Translations under genes and position numbers: made by a program
Shown: piece after piece, positions 1-8,145 of the stretch
Layout: the number at the start of each line of letters is the position of its first letter
Position numbering within the stretch: position 1 is the stretch's first letter
Assembly (NCBI GenBank): GCA_011053145.1
Contig: DRLC01000043.1
Location: forward strand, 1 to 42,739
Direction of reading: 5' to 3'
Source: Planctomycetota bacterium
GTDB taxonomy: Bacteria; Planctomycetota; UBA1135; GCA-002686595
Length of the DNA: 42,739 nucleotides
Notes under the pieces: model-generated
Told to the model about the DNA's origin: nothing
Database searches by the model: none
The model's input: the letters and a program-made list of their open reading frames with translations, nothing else

Positions 1-1
1 G

Positions 2-493
2 GAGGGGCGCGTCGAGGAGACCGACTCGGAGGAGGCCGAGTCCCCCGACGACGCGCCTACTCCCCGCTCCGCGCCTTCGATCAGGCCCGCCGCGAAGCCC
101 GAGACGCACGACTTCGCACAGGCTCCCGAGGGAGGGCGAACCGTGCTCCTCGTCGAAGACGAATCAGGCGTGCGTTCGGTGCTCCGCGAACTCCTCGGAG
201 GCCGCGGGTACAACGTGCTCGAGGCGAGCAACGGCCGTGAGGCGCTTCAGCTCCTCGACGGAGATTCCCCGCCCGATCTCCTGCTGACCGACGTCCTCAT
301 GCCGGGAATCTCGGTCGGAGATCTCGTCCAGGGCGTTCGGGAGCGCTCCCCCACCACGAAGATCCTGTTCATGACCGGTCACGCGGGAAGCCATCTCGCC
401 GGCGAGGGGCTGCGCGATATCCCGGTGCTCGAGAAACCGTTCACCCGCCGGACCCTGACCGCGAAGATCGAAGAGGTCTTCGCGCAGCCCTGA
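2..493 (+). CDS. C-terminal receiver domain of a truncated signalling protein (probably hybrid histidine kinase)
   Basis: The reading frame is open from base 2, so the gene starts outside the window and only its last 163 codons are seen. The first 45 or so residues are an acidic, Pro/Ala-rich linker. They are followed by a complete CheY-like receiver domain that begins with GRTVLLVEDE, has the phospho-acceptor Asp in PDLLLTDVLMPG and the conserved Lys in LEKPF. A linker running into 'GRTVLLVEDE' is typical of the C-terminal receiver of hybrid histidine kinases, so that is the likeliest identity; a stand-alone response regulator starting at the GTG at 143 is the alternative. It converges on the next gene with only three bases between the stop codons. 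Confidence 0.85.
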   Translation, partial: EGRVEETDSEEAESPDDAPTPRSAPSIRPAAKPETHDFAQAPEGGRTVLLVEDESGVRSVLRELLGGRGYNVLEASNGREALQLLDGDSPPDLLLTDVLMPGISVGDLVQGVRERSPTTKILFMTGHAGSHLAGEGLRDIPVLEKPFTRRTLTAKIEEVFAQP

Positions 494-496
494 CCG

Positions 497-1354
497 TCAG
501 TGTCCTCGGCGACGGCGCTGGATCTCGATCCCGCGCTGAACGTCGTCCCAGGTGCAGCAGCCGAGGTCCACGAGAGCCTCCCCCATCCGCATCCCGGTGA
601 CCCGCTGGCTCGCGAGTGCCTTCTGAACGTCCTCCTCGGTCACAAGGCCGCACTCCGCCATGACCTCTCCCAGGAGACAGTCCGACACGAGTCGCAGACC
701 GCCGCCCCCCTTGGACTCGCCTCCGAACTTGGGCTTGGAGAGTTCCAGCTTGTTCGCCGAGGCGGGCTCCGGATTCAGACTGCTCCCCCCCACGGCCGCG
801 GGAACACGGCGCTCGGCGATCCCCTCGACGAGACGACGGCACTCGTCTTGGTACGCGAGGGCCGTCTCCACTTGGTGCTGGGTCGCGGCGCCGATTCGCA
901 CGAGGCACTCCCCAAAGGGGAGGCCGGAGTTGCGCTTGAACTCGAGCGCAGCATCGATGTCCGCCTCCCGGATCATCCCGCGCCGCAGCATGATCTCTCC
1001 GAGCAGCATCTGGCCGATCTTCTCGCCGTCCCCGGCCGCATGCCCTCCGACGACGAGCCCGCGGCCGGGCTGCATCTCTACGTTGGTATGATCCCGCAGG
1101 CGACGCTGGGCTTCGTTCACGAGTTCGGCGACCACACCGCTGATCTCACCTCCTCCGACCGACCCCATCCGCGTCAGGTACGTCATCAGCAGGAGGGCGC
1201 CGTCGAGCAGCTCACAGGCCTCGCGCTGCGATCCCCGATCCACGCCGCGGAGAATATCGGTCAGGCGGTCGAGGATCTGGCGCTGCTCGGTCTCGTCGGT
1301 GGGATCCGAGCAGGCGATCCGCCGCGAAAGCGCGGTCAACTGAAGCTTCGGCAT
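497..1354 (-). CDS. Protein with two GspE N-terminal (MshEN-like) domains
   Basis: The protein has 285 residues if started at the ATG at 1354 (MPKLQLTALS). The open frame extends 52 codons further upstream, but that part is Arg/Pro-rich and looks non-coding. Residues about 117-170 and 227-280 are two copies of the small helical domain found at the N-terminus of type II secretion/type IV pilus ATPases, each with the pattern LLGEIM..RGMI.E.DI..AL..Q and a second half LGECLVRIG. No ATPase domain follows. In related proteins such tandem domains can bind cyclic di-GMP, but I cannot confirm the ligand residues. The first 110 residues are helical and unrecognised. It may be an adaptor or regulator of secretion, pili or signalling; that role is inferred from the domain alone. 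Confidence 0.8.
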   Translation of the reverse strand: MPKLQLTALSRRIACSDPTDETEQRQILDRLTDILRGVDRGSQREACELLDGALLLMTYLTRMGSVGGGEISGVVAELVNEAQRRLRDHTNVEMQPGRGLVVGGHAAGDGEKIGQMLLGEIMLRRGMIREADIDAALEFKRNSGLPFGECLVRIGAATQHQVETALAYQDECRRLVEGIAERRVPAAVGGSSLNPEPASANKLELSKPKFGGESKGGGGLRLVSDCLLGEVMAECGLVTEEDVQKALASQRVTGMRMGEALVDLGCCTWDDVQRGIEIQRRRRGH

Positions 1355-1518
1355 GGGAGGGTGGCCGGGGAAACGGGGTACGTCCCTTCCGATCGACACA
1401 AAGCACGGCCGAGCTTGAGCGGTCCCCCGGCGCTGGACGCGGGGCTTCCGCGAGGCGCGATCGGGGGCGATTCCGGCCCCATGTCCCCTTCCCTCCCCCT
1501 CGCCCGTCACCGGCCCTG

Positions 1519-1527
1519 TGCTAGCCT
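1519..1527 (+). promoter_or_regulatory. Candidate extended -10 box before the sulfatase-fold gene
   Basis: The sequence TGCTAGCCT fits a TGN-TANNNT extended -10 element. It ends ten bases before the ATG at 1538, so a transcript would have a leader of only about four bases. No good -35 box is visible. The assignment rests on pattern and position alone. Confidence 0.25.
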
Positions 1528-1537
1528 CTCACCCCCG

Positions 1538-3646
1538 ATGGCACCGAGACCCGCCCCCACCACCCCACGCCGCCCCTCCCTGGCCGCCGCGCTCCTCCTC
1601 GGCCTCCTCACCGGGGCGTGCTCCCGAGCCTCCGATCCCACCTGGATCAGCCTCTCCCGCGGCTTCCACCCCACCCCCGCCGTCGAGGTCGCCGGCCACT
1701 GGGCCGCGGGCCCAGCCGATCGGATCCTTCCGGCCGAGGATCCCGCCGATGCATGGATCGAGCGCACCCTCACCCCGGAGGACTGGCGCGCGGGAGACGA
1801 ACCCGGTGTGTTCGAGGCCGCTCGCCCCCGGGACGGCGCCTTCCGCCACCGAAGCGACGGCCAGACCCGCCTCGTGTTCGGGGAGGAGGTGCTCACACGC
1901 CGCCACGCGGAAGGCCCCCCCCAGCCCGGCGAATACACCGTCGATGCCGATCGCATCCGGGTCGCTCCTGTGGACGGCGGCGCCCCCGGTCCGTCTCGCT
2001 TCGCGGTTCGCATCACGAGCGGAAGGGAGCGCAACGGGAAATGGCACATGCGCGGCAACGGCTCCCTCGGAGCTGCCATTCCGGTCTGGAGCGGGTCGAG
2101 CGAGACGATCACGACGGCGATTCCCGAGGGGTCGCAGCTCCTCTTCGTGACGAACTGGTCGGCCGGGACGGAGGACGGCGCCTCGCCGCCGCGCTTTCGG
2201 GTTCTGCTGGACGACGAACCCATCTTCGACGCCGAGGACGACTCCCTCCAGGGCTTCCGTCGGATCGACCTCCCGCCTGGGGGAGCGGATGCCGCTCGCC
2301 TGACCTTCGAGGTCAGCGGACCGCCCGGCCTCGGCCTGTTCCTCGACCCCGAACTCGCTCCGGTCGAGCACGGGAGCTACCGCGGCCGACCCTGGGGCGA
2401 ACAGCGCCCCGACCTGATCCTGTTCCTCGCCGACACCTTCCGGGCCGACAACCTCGCGGTATATGGGGGCGAGCAGGGCCTGACGCCGAACCTCGATCGC
2501 TTCGCATCGGAGTCCGTTCGCTTCCTGGCCGCGCGGTCGACGTCCTCCTGGACCCTCCCGTCGATCGCTTCGATCCTGACGGGACTGCACCCCGGCCAGC
2601 ACGGCGCGACCGACAAGGACCTCGCCCTCCCCGATTCGATCGAGACGCTCGCCGAGTCCCTCGCGGCGAGCGGGTATCGCACCGGCGCGATCACGGACGG
2701 CGGCTTCTTCTCCCAGGGGTTCGGGCTCGATCAAGGCTTCTCCTGGTTCAGGGAAACCTCCTTCCCCGGATGGAACGTCCGCACGACCCTGGCCGACGCA
2801 GCCGCCTTCCTCGACCGTGACGACGGGCGACCCGTGTTCCTGCTCGTGCACACCTACCGCGTCCACGCCCCGTATCGCGTCGGACCGCAGGAAGACCACT
2901 CGACGTGGAATGAACTCATGAAGCGGGGCTACCGCGCGCTCGCCGAACGCGGCAACACGCGTCACGCACGCGAGGCGACGCTGCTCTCCCTCGCCGACCC
3001 GATGCGCGAGCTCTACCACGAAGGAGTCCGTGACCTCGACGCGGCCTTCGGCGACTTCCGCTCCGACCTCGAGCGCCGAGGGCTCTTCGACCGCGCCCAT
3101 ATCCTGTTCACGTCGGACCATGGCGAAGCCTTCGGAGAACACGGCGACATGGAGCACGGCAAGGACCTCTGGGATGTAAAGGTGCGCGTCCCGCTGCTCC
3201 TGCACGGCCCCGGGATCGAACCGGCGGACATCACCTCGAGTGTCTCGCTCCTCGACATCACTGCGACGCTGGCGCCGCTCGCGGGCGTCGCCGATCCAGG
3301 TCACGGCGGGACGAGCCTACTCGCCGCGGACGGCGATCGCGCGTCGTACTCTTGGCTCCTCGAGTCGACGCGCAAGGAACTCGCGCTGGCTCTCGGGACT
3401 CGCAAGGTCTTTTGCCTCCCGACCGCCGAGGCGCTCTCCCGAGGTGAGGTCGAGCGCGCTTTCCGGCTCGACGAGGATCCCGGGGAGGAAAACGACCTCG
3501 TCGGCGAACCCTGGGCGAGTGAGCTCCTGCGTTCGGAGGCCGAACACGGCGTGGACTACCTCACGCCGCGCGCCGAGGCGCATTCCCTCGGCGCCGCCGC
3601 GCGCGAGCGCGCGGACCTGCGCCAGATCGGGTACGGCGGGGAATGA
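1538..3646 (+). CDS. Lipoprotein with sulfatase/alkaline-phosphatase-superfamily domain, Thr nucleophile
   Basis: The protein has 702 residues. The ATG at 1538 gives a lipoprotein signal peptide with lipobox LTGAC; the same frame stays open upstream but lies antisense to the neighbouring gene. Residues about 30-280 form an unassigned, probably beta-rich exported domain. Residues about 290-690 are a sulfatase-like hydrolase: metal Asp at 299 in LILFLADTFRADN, the active-site loop TLPSIASILTG with Thr339 at the nucleophile position, and DHGEAFGEHG starting at Asp527. Sulfatases need Cys or Ser in C/S-x-P-S-R; here Thr stands there and the Arg is Ile. Thr is the nucleophile in phosphoethanolamine transferases and nucleotide pyrophosphatases of the same superfamily, so phosphoester hydrolysis or transfer is more likely than sulfate-ester hydrolysis. 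The substrate is unknown. Confidence 0.85.
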   Translation: MAPRPAPTTPRRPSLAAALLLGLLTGACSRASDPTWISLSRGFHPTPAVEVAGHWAAGPADRILPAEDPADAWIERTLTPEDWRAGDEPGVFEAARPRDGAFRHRSDGQTRLVFGEEVLTRRHAEGPPQPGEYTVDADRIRVAPVDGGAPGPSRFAVRITSGRERNGKWHMRGNGSLGAAIPVWSGSSETITTAIPEGSQLLFVTNWSAGTEDGASPPRFRVLLDDEPIFDAEDDSLQGFRRIDLPPGGADAARLTFEVSGPPGLGLFLDPELAPVEHGSYRGRPWGEQRPDLILFLADTFRADNLAVYGGEQGLTPNLDRFASESVRFLAARSTSSWTLPSIASILTGLHPGQHGATDKDLALPDSIETLAESLAASGYRTGAITDGGFFSQGFGLDQGFSWFRETSFPGWNVRTTLADAAAFLDRDDGRPVFLLVHTYRVHAPYRVGPQEDHSTWNELMKRGYRALAERGNTRHAREATLLSLADPMRELYHEGVRDLDAAFGDFRSDLERRGLFDRAHILFTSDHGEAFGEHGDMEHGKDLWDVKVRVPLLLHGPGIEPADITSSVSLLDITATLAPLAGVADPGHGGTSLLAADGDRASYSWLLESTRKELALALGTRKVFCLPTAEALSRGEVERAFRLDEDPGEENDLVGEPWASELLRSEAEHGVDYLTPRAEAHSLGAAARERADLRQIGYGGE

Positions 3647-3665
3647 AGAACACTCGCCCCGGTGC

Positions 3666-5432
3666 TCACAGCTCGAACTCGCGCACGACATCCCGCACCT
3701 TCTCGCCAACGTAGCTCACGCTCGCGGTGCCCGATCCCCGGACGATCCAGCGAACGCGCAGCTTCGCGCGCGACCCGATCCCCGCATCCCGCACGAGGCG
3801 CGCCGGATCGAAGTCCTGGAGCTGGATCTCCTCGGGTCGGAAGCGGCTCGACCGAAAGCCTCCGGCCAGGACCTCGATCCCCTCCCCTTCGAGAAGGACG
3901 AGGTCGGGCTCTCCGATGTGGCGGTCGACCGCGAGCTGCATGCGGGTCGGGATCAGATGCTCGTTGCGGATCACGACGTCGATCGCCCGCAGCTCATCCC
4001 CGAGTTCGGTGACGCTCGGCTCTTCGATCACGACGCGCGGCATCGCTTCCGCGTGGCGGATGCAGAACGCGGCGTTCCTGTGCAGCATCTCCTCGATCAG
4101 GAAGGTCGGGGGCACACGTCCGACATCCTTGCGGAAGCCGCCGATTTCGATCTCCCCGTACAGCGGGTGCTCGTACGGATGCCAGTCGACGAAGCCCGCT
4201 CCCATCAGGAGGTTGTCATCGAACCAATGCCGGCGATCCTCCACGCCGTCCAACTTCCCGTCGGGGCTCATGCGCGGCTCCGTCCACAGCTCATTCGTGA
4301 AACTCAGGATGCCGAGACGCTCGTAGGTCCAGTTCACGAAGCCCCCGAAGACCGAATAAAGATCCTTCCAGATCACCATGTAGCGGTAGAACGGCAGCAT
4401 CTTCTCGCCGTCCTTTCCCAGGGCGTCGTACACGGCCACGTCCCGGCGCGGGTAGGAACCGAAGGCCTCCGCCCCCGGGCCGCGCAGGATCATCCCGCCC
4501 GCGTTGTGGTAGGACTGCACCGCCGCAACGTTCGGGTGGTCGAGGAGGAAGCGCGCAATGCACCGGGCCTCGGGCCAGTAGAGCGGGTACGGACCCGCGC
4601 CGTACTGCACGTGGTCGGGCATCCAGAGCGCGGGCCAGGCCCGGTTCATGTCGTACCCGCCGACGCCGTCCTCGTTGACGCGTCCGTCCCCGTCGTTGTC
4701 GATCCCCTCCTGCCCGAGCAGGATCCAATCACCGCGGATGCCTCGGTCATTGGGCGGGACACGCTCCATCACCCGGGGATCGTCCGGGTTCAGGCGCCAG
4801 TCCCCCTCGCCGGGAACGTACTTGCGCATCTGCGTGATGCTCCCATCGCCGTCGAGATCGTCGGGGCCATCCTCGTCGAAGAGCCCATCGCGGTCTCGGT
4901 CGAGGGGCATCACGCCCGAGCGCGAGGAGTGTGGATTGTGGGCCTTCTCGAACCAGTTCGCGCGCCCATCCGGGTTGACCGTCGGCAGGAGGTAGAACGC
5001 GGTCGAATCCAGGAGGTCGGTGATGCGCTCGTTCGTGCCGTAGTTCTCGAGCAGGTACCAGGCGAGGTAGAGCACGCCCTCGCCGCCCTGCACTTCGTTG
5101 CCGTGCACATTGCCGTCCACCCACATCGCGGGCTTCTCCCGATCCGCGCCCGTCCCCGGCGCGTTCAGCGTGTAGACGCGCATCTCGCGGTTCTCGACGC
5201 TGTGTCCGATGACCTGCATCGAGAGGAAGTCCGGGTAGGCCGCGACGAGCCGGTCGAAGTGCGCGTAGAGCTCCTCTCCGGGATAGAGACGGTTGAAGGG
5301 GATCTCGACGCGCGGCGCGCGGCCCGCGGGGAGCCCTGGGAAGCCCGCGGTCGAGCCGGGGCCCGTCTGTTGCGCGAAGTGGGCGCTGGTTCCGAGGAGG
5401 AGAACGAGGAGGCAAGAGAGGGAGAGCTTCAT
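3666..5432 (-). CDS. Secreted M14 family zinc carboxypeptidase, active site intact
   Basis: The protein has 588 residues and starts at 5432 with a signal peptide (MKLSLSCLLVLLLGTSAHFA). The M14 core is complete: zinc ligands His110 and Glu113 in VHGNE, third zinc ligand His309 in QSYHNAGG, substrate-binding region NPDG (from 153) and NR (263-264), and catalytic Glu381 in FTNELW. Between the zinc motifs are two Asp-rich stretches (RDRDGLFDEDGPDDLDGDG at about 179-197 and DNDGDGRVNEDG at about 245-256) resembling calcium-binding DxDxDG loops, a common insertion in planctomycete M14 proteins. The roughly 200-residue C-terminus probably carries a beta-sandwich. The ATG overlaps the stop of the upstream M14-like gene by four bases (ATGA), so the two are translationally coupled and probably act together on peptides outside the cytoplasm. 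Confidence 0.93.
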   Translation of the reverse strand: MKLSLSCLLVLLLGTSAHFAQQTGPGSTAGFPGLPAGRAPRVEIPFNRLYPGEELYAHFDRLVAAYPDFLSMQVIGHSVENREMRVYTLNAPGTGADREKPAMWVDGNVHGNEVQGGEGVLYLAWYLLENYGTNERITDLLDSTAFYLLPTVNPDGRANWFEKAHNPHSSRSGVMPLDRDRDGLFDEDGPDDLDGDGSITQMRKYVPGEGDWRLNPDDPRVMERVPPNDRGIRGDWILLGQEGIDNDGDGRVNEDGVGGYDMNRAWPALWMPDHVQYGAGPYPLYWPEARCIARFLLDHPNVAAVQSYHNAGGMILRGPGAEAFGSYPRRDVAVYDALGKDGEKMLPFYRYMVIWKDLYSVFGGFVNWTYERLGILSFTNELWTEPRMSPDGKLDGVEDRRHWFDDNLLMGAGFVDWHPYEHPLYGEIEIGGFRKDVGRVPPTFLIEEMLHRNAAFCIRHAEAMPRVVIEEPSVTELGDELRAIDVVIRNEHLIPTRMQLAVDRHIGEPDLVLLEGEGIEVLAGGFRSSRFRPEEIQLQDFDPARLVRDAGIGSRAKLRVRWIVRGSGTASVSYVGEKVRDVVREFEL

Positions 5433-7171
5433 TGGTTTTCCTCCGCGGTGCGCATGTCGCTTCCGGCGTGGTCGCTGTCCAGGGTCACGGCGATCTCCAT
5501 CCCCTCCGGTCCGCGGACGAGCGCGGTGTACTCGAAGCGCCCCCCCGAACCGGAAAGGTCCTCGATCAGGACCTGGCGTTTGCCTGCCACGAGCCCTCCG
5601 GCCTCCGGCAAGAGGAGCTTCAGCCGGGCGGGACGCGTGGTGCGCGTCCGCCGCCCGGAACGGGAGAGGAGCGGCAGGAAGCCTGAGTTCTCGATGACCG
5701 CACGCACCTCGAAGAGGCCATCGCCGACACGCTCCCTGGTGCACTCGACGATCTTCGCGCGCGCCGGGAGCGACCCGAGGGTCGTGAACCACGCGAAGTG
5801 GTCCCGCGCGATCTTCGCGCCCTCCTCGGCGGGCGGCTCGACGCGCGCGAAGGGGGCGAAGCCCCCGATCTCGACCTCGCCCAGCTCGGGGTGGTCGAAC
5901 GGGGTCCAGGGAACGAAGCGCCAGGCCTCGCCCTCGTGGGCATCGACCCAGAGAAGGCGCTTGGCGTCCTCGGACGGCTTGCGCTCGGGTTCAGCCTGCT
6001 CTTCCTGGGGGTCCTCGCCTTCCGCCTTCTCGTCCGCGCCGTCGGCCTCGTCCTTGCTCGCCTCCCCGAAGGGAAGCTCCCAGAGATCGGCGCAGAGCAC
6101 GAAGAGCCCGCGGTGTTCGTAGCACCAGCGCCCGAAGGTGCCGGCGTCGTCGTCTTCCCCCTCGGTTTCGTTGCCGACCGCCCGGCGGTAGCGCCGCGCG
6201 ATCTCCTTCAGGTAACCGGCGTCCGACTCGAGCCACCCCGCCGGGGGGATGCGCTGCTTCGCCTTCGCATCGTCGGCGACGCTCTTGGGATCCTCGACGA
6301 GGTTCCCGGGACCGTCGTAGATCACGACCAAGGAGAGGTTCGGGCGCGCGAGCACGAACTCGCACAGCGCACGCGCCTCGGGATCGTCCGTGGCGAAGAG
6401 TCCGGCGGCGGCCTCGCCTTCCTGCCAGCCGGCCGGGAAGTTGCGATCCACGCGCCCATCGTGGGGCTGGTCCTCCCCGAAGCGTTCGTCTCCGTCGCGA
6501 TCCCGCGACTCGGGATAGAGCGCGAAGGTGCCGTGCTCTCCCTTCGCGGGGTCCGCCTTCACGAGGGCACGGGGGTCGTTCGGATCCGGGATCCACTCCC
6601 CGTCCGGATCGGGGACGCGCATCATCGTGACCAGGCCGTCGCCGTTGAGATCCGCGGGCGGGTCTTCCCCCTGCCGCCCGTCTCGGTCGTCATCGACGCC
6701 CACGCCCGATGCGAGGTGCTCCGCGCGCGGTTCGAGAAAGCGCGCCTCGGCCGCATCGGGGTTCGCTCTCGGCACGACCCAGACAACGTTCGCGTCCAGG
6801 AGCATGCGGACGGACTCGGAGTCGGCGTAGCCCTCGAGCAGGCGCCGGGCGTGGTCCAGCGCGACGGCGCTCGCAAAGACGCGCGTCCCCTCGAGATTCG
6901 CCACCAAGAGGATCCCGGGAACGTCCCGGGGCTCGTCGACCGCGGTGATCCGAAGGGCCTCGATGGCCCTACCCGCGCGCGATGTGCCCACCAGTTCGAG
7001 GCGCGCGAGATCCGGGTGGGCCGCGGCGAGTTCGGCCATCGACTCGCGGAGAGCCGCGTGCTCGCGAAGGGAAAGGGGATCGTCGTCGTTGGCCAGGGAG
7101 ACCCTGGGGGGCGCGGGGACGGACAGGAGCGCAGCCAGTCCCAAACCGGCAGCGAAGAGGGAACTCGACAT
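5429..7171 (-). CDS. M14 carboxypeptidase-like protein lacking zinc and catalytic residues (pseudoenzyme)
   Basis: The protein has 580 residues. The ATG at 7171 has GAGGA seven bases upstream and a signal peptide (SSSLFAAGLGLAALLSVPAP). It lines up with the downstream M14 enzyme through the fold: NPDA matches NPDG, the DxDxDG-type loops recur (RDRDGDERFGEDQ at about 223-235), and RNFPAGW matches NRAWPALW. The active site is gone: the HGNE position reads EGTR (94-97), the third zinc His is Asp286 (VVIYDGPG) and the catalytic Glu is Asp362 (LCADLW). A very acidic insert (about residues 372-405, rich in Glu, Asp and Lys) follows. It precedes and overlaps the active paralogue, so a chaperone, inhibitor or substrate-binding partner role is plausible. 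The loss of residues is seen; the role is inference. Confidence 0.87.
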   Translation of the reverse strand: MSSSLFAAGLGLAALLSVPAPPRVSLANDDDPLSLREHAALRESMAELAAAHPDLARLELVGTSRAGRAIEALRITAVDEPRDVPGILLVANLEGTRVFASAVALDHARRLLEGYADSESVRMLLDANVVWVVPRANPDAAEARFLEPRAEHLASGVGVDDDRDGRQGEDPPADLNGDGLVTMMRVPDPDGEWIPDPNDPRALVKADPAKGEHGTFALYPESRDRDGDERFGEDQPHDGRVDRNFPAGWQEGEAAAGLFATDDPEARALCEFVLARPNLSLVVIYDGPGNLVEDPKSVADDAKAKQRIPPAGWLESDAGYLKEIARRYRRAVGNETEGEDDDAGTFGRWCYEHRGLFVLCADLWELPFGEASKDEADGADEKAEGEDPQEEQAEPERKPSEDAKRLLWVDAHEGEAWRFVPWTPFDHPELGEVEIGGFAPFARVEPPAEEGAKIARDHFAWFTTLGSLPARAKIVECTRERVGDGLFEVRAVIENSGFLPLLSRSGRRTRTTRPARLKLLLPEAGGLVAGKRQVLIEDLSGSGGRFEYTALVRGPEGMEIAVTLDSDHAGSDMRTAEENQ

Positions 7172-7378
7172 CGTGTCCTCAGGGGTTCGGTGAGGAGCGC
7201 GCTTCGACGCGGGCCGGCGACTCGCTCTCCGGCCCCGGCGCGCCCCGGGGCAGAGGAGGAGAACCACCGGAAGGAGAATCCGCAAGCCGCACGACGCCGC
7301 ATCGGCCACGTGCGACCCAACTCGAACGCTCGCGCCTCCCAGGGCCCCGTCAGGGGCCGAAGACTGAGCTCGGAGGCC

Positions 7379-7636
7379 TCACCCTTCCCTCGTCTCGCCC
7401 CGCTCCGGATCGAGGATGGACCCCTCGGGTGGGGTCGGCGGACTCTCCCCCGCGCTTTCCTCGACGGCAGATTCCACGGGCCCGTCCCCGAGGCCCGGCT
7501 CGGCCTCCCCGTCGACATCCACCCCTAGGGTGCCTTCCTTGCGCATCTTCTTGCGCAGCGCCTTCTCTTCCTTCTTACGCCGCTTGTCGCGCTCTCGCTG
7601 CCGCTTGTTGCCTTCGGGCTTGCCTCGTCTCGCCAT
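7379..7636 (-). CDS. Small Lys/Arg-rich protein with acidic tail
   Basis: The protein has 85 residues and begins MARRGKPEGNKRQRERDK at the ATG at 7636, which has a good GGAGG site seven bases upstream. The frame is open further upstream, but this site decides the start. Residues 1-35 are almost all Lys, Arg and Glu and should form one charged helix. Residues 36-85 are acidic and Pro/Gly-rich. Small proteins with this 'RRGKPEGNKR' opening recur in bacteria, but I know of no assigned function; the basic part could bind RNA or ribosomes. It lies downstream of the RRM gene on the same strand, which fits but does not prove an RNA-related role. Confidence 0.7.
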   Translation of the reverse strand: MARRGKPEGNKRQRERDKRRKKEEKALRKKMRKEGTLGVDVDGEAEPGLGDGPVESAVEESAGESPPTPPEGSILDPERGETREG

Positions 7637-7707
7637 CCGTTCCTCCGGGATTGATTCCTGTGGGGTCGTCCTCTTCTCCGATCGCGGCCGGCGGCAGCGA
7701 TCACGCA

Positions 7708-7742
7708 AGCGGCCTCGGCATCGCGAAGATGCCGAGGCCGCT
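7708..7742 (-). terminator. Perfect 14-bp hairpin between the RRM gene and the small basic gene
   Basis: Bases 7708-7721 (AGCGGCCTCGGCAT) and 7729-7742 are exact reverse complements around a seven-base loop (CGCGAAG). The hairpin sits 119 bases after the RRM stop codon and 72 bases before the next gene on the same strand. No T-tract follows on either strand, so it is not a textbook intrinsic terminator. It may end or stabilise the RRM transcript. Confidence 0.6.
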
Positions 7743-7860
7743 CGATTCAATCACGGCGTGCGGAGCGCGAAATGCGCTCCAACGGATCGAACCCTGGAAC
7801 GAGGCCGGGTTGGGCCGGTCGTGTTTCGCTCGTGGGAGAATCCGTCTTCACCGGCGTCGC

Positions 7861-8145
7861 CTAGTAGCGACCGCCACCGCCGCCGCCACGCTTCGGGCGT
7901 TCCTGGGCCACGTTCACACGCAGCTCACGGCCTTCGAGGTTCATGCCGTCCATCGACTCGATGGCGGCCTGGGCTTCGGCTTCGGAGTTGAACTCCGCGA
8001 AAGCGAAGCCACGGGGACGGCCGGTCTCACGATCCATGACCATGTGCAGGTCCCGGAGGGTGCGACCGTCTTCGGTGAGAACGGACTGGAGGGTCTCCTC
8101 GGTGGTGTCCCAGGAGAGGTTTCCAATGTAGAGGCGAGTAGCCAT
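7861..8145 (-). CDS. RRM-domain RNA-binding protein
   Basis: The protein has 94 residues. A single RNA recognition motif fills residues 3-80, with RNP2 as LYIGNL (5-10) and RNP1 as RGFAFAEF (45-52), followed by a short Gly-rich tail (PKRGGGGGGRY). This is the layout of the small bacterial RRM proteins known from cyanobacteria, planctomycetes and others, often cold-induced and binding single-stranded RNA. The ATG at 8145 has GGAAG upstream. About 500 bases without a gene lie upstream and a strong hairpin lies downstream, which fits a separately transcribed gene with a possibly long leader. Confidence 0.95.
   Translation of the reverse strand: MATRLYIGNLSWDTTEETLQSVLTEDGRTLRDLHMVMDRETGRPRGFAFAEFNSEAEAQAAIESMDGMNLEGRELRVNVAQERPKRGGGGGGRY

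Noticed and set aside
500-1537. In-frame upstream extension of the sulfatase-fold gene (total 1048 codons)
   Set aside because: It runs antisense through the GspE-N-domain gene and precedes a clear lipoprotein signal peptide at 1538.
2549-2584. Classical formylglycine sulfatase
   Set aside because: Thr replaces the Cys/Ser and Ile replaces the Arg of the C/S-x-P-S-R signature.
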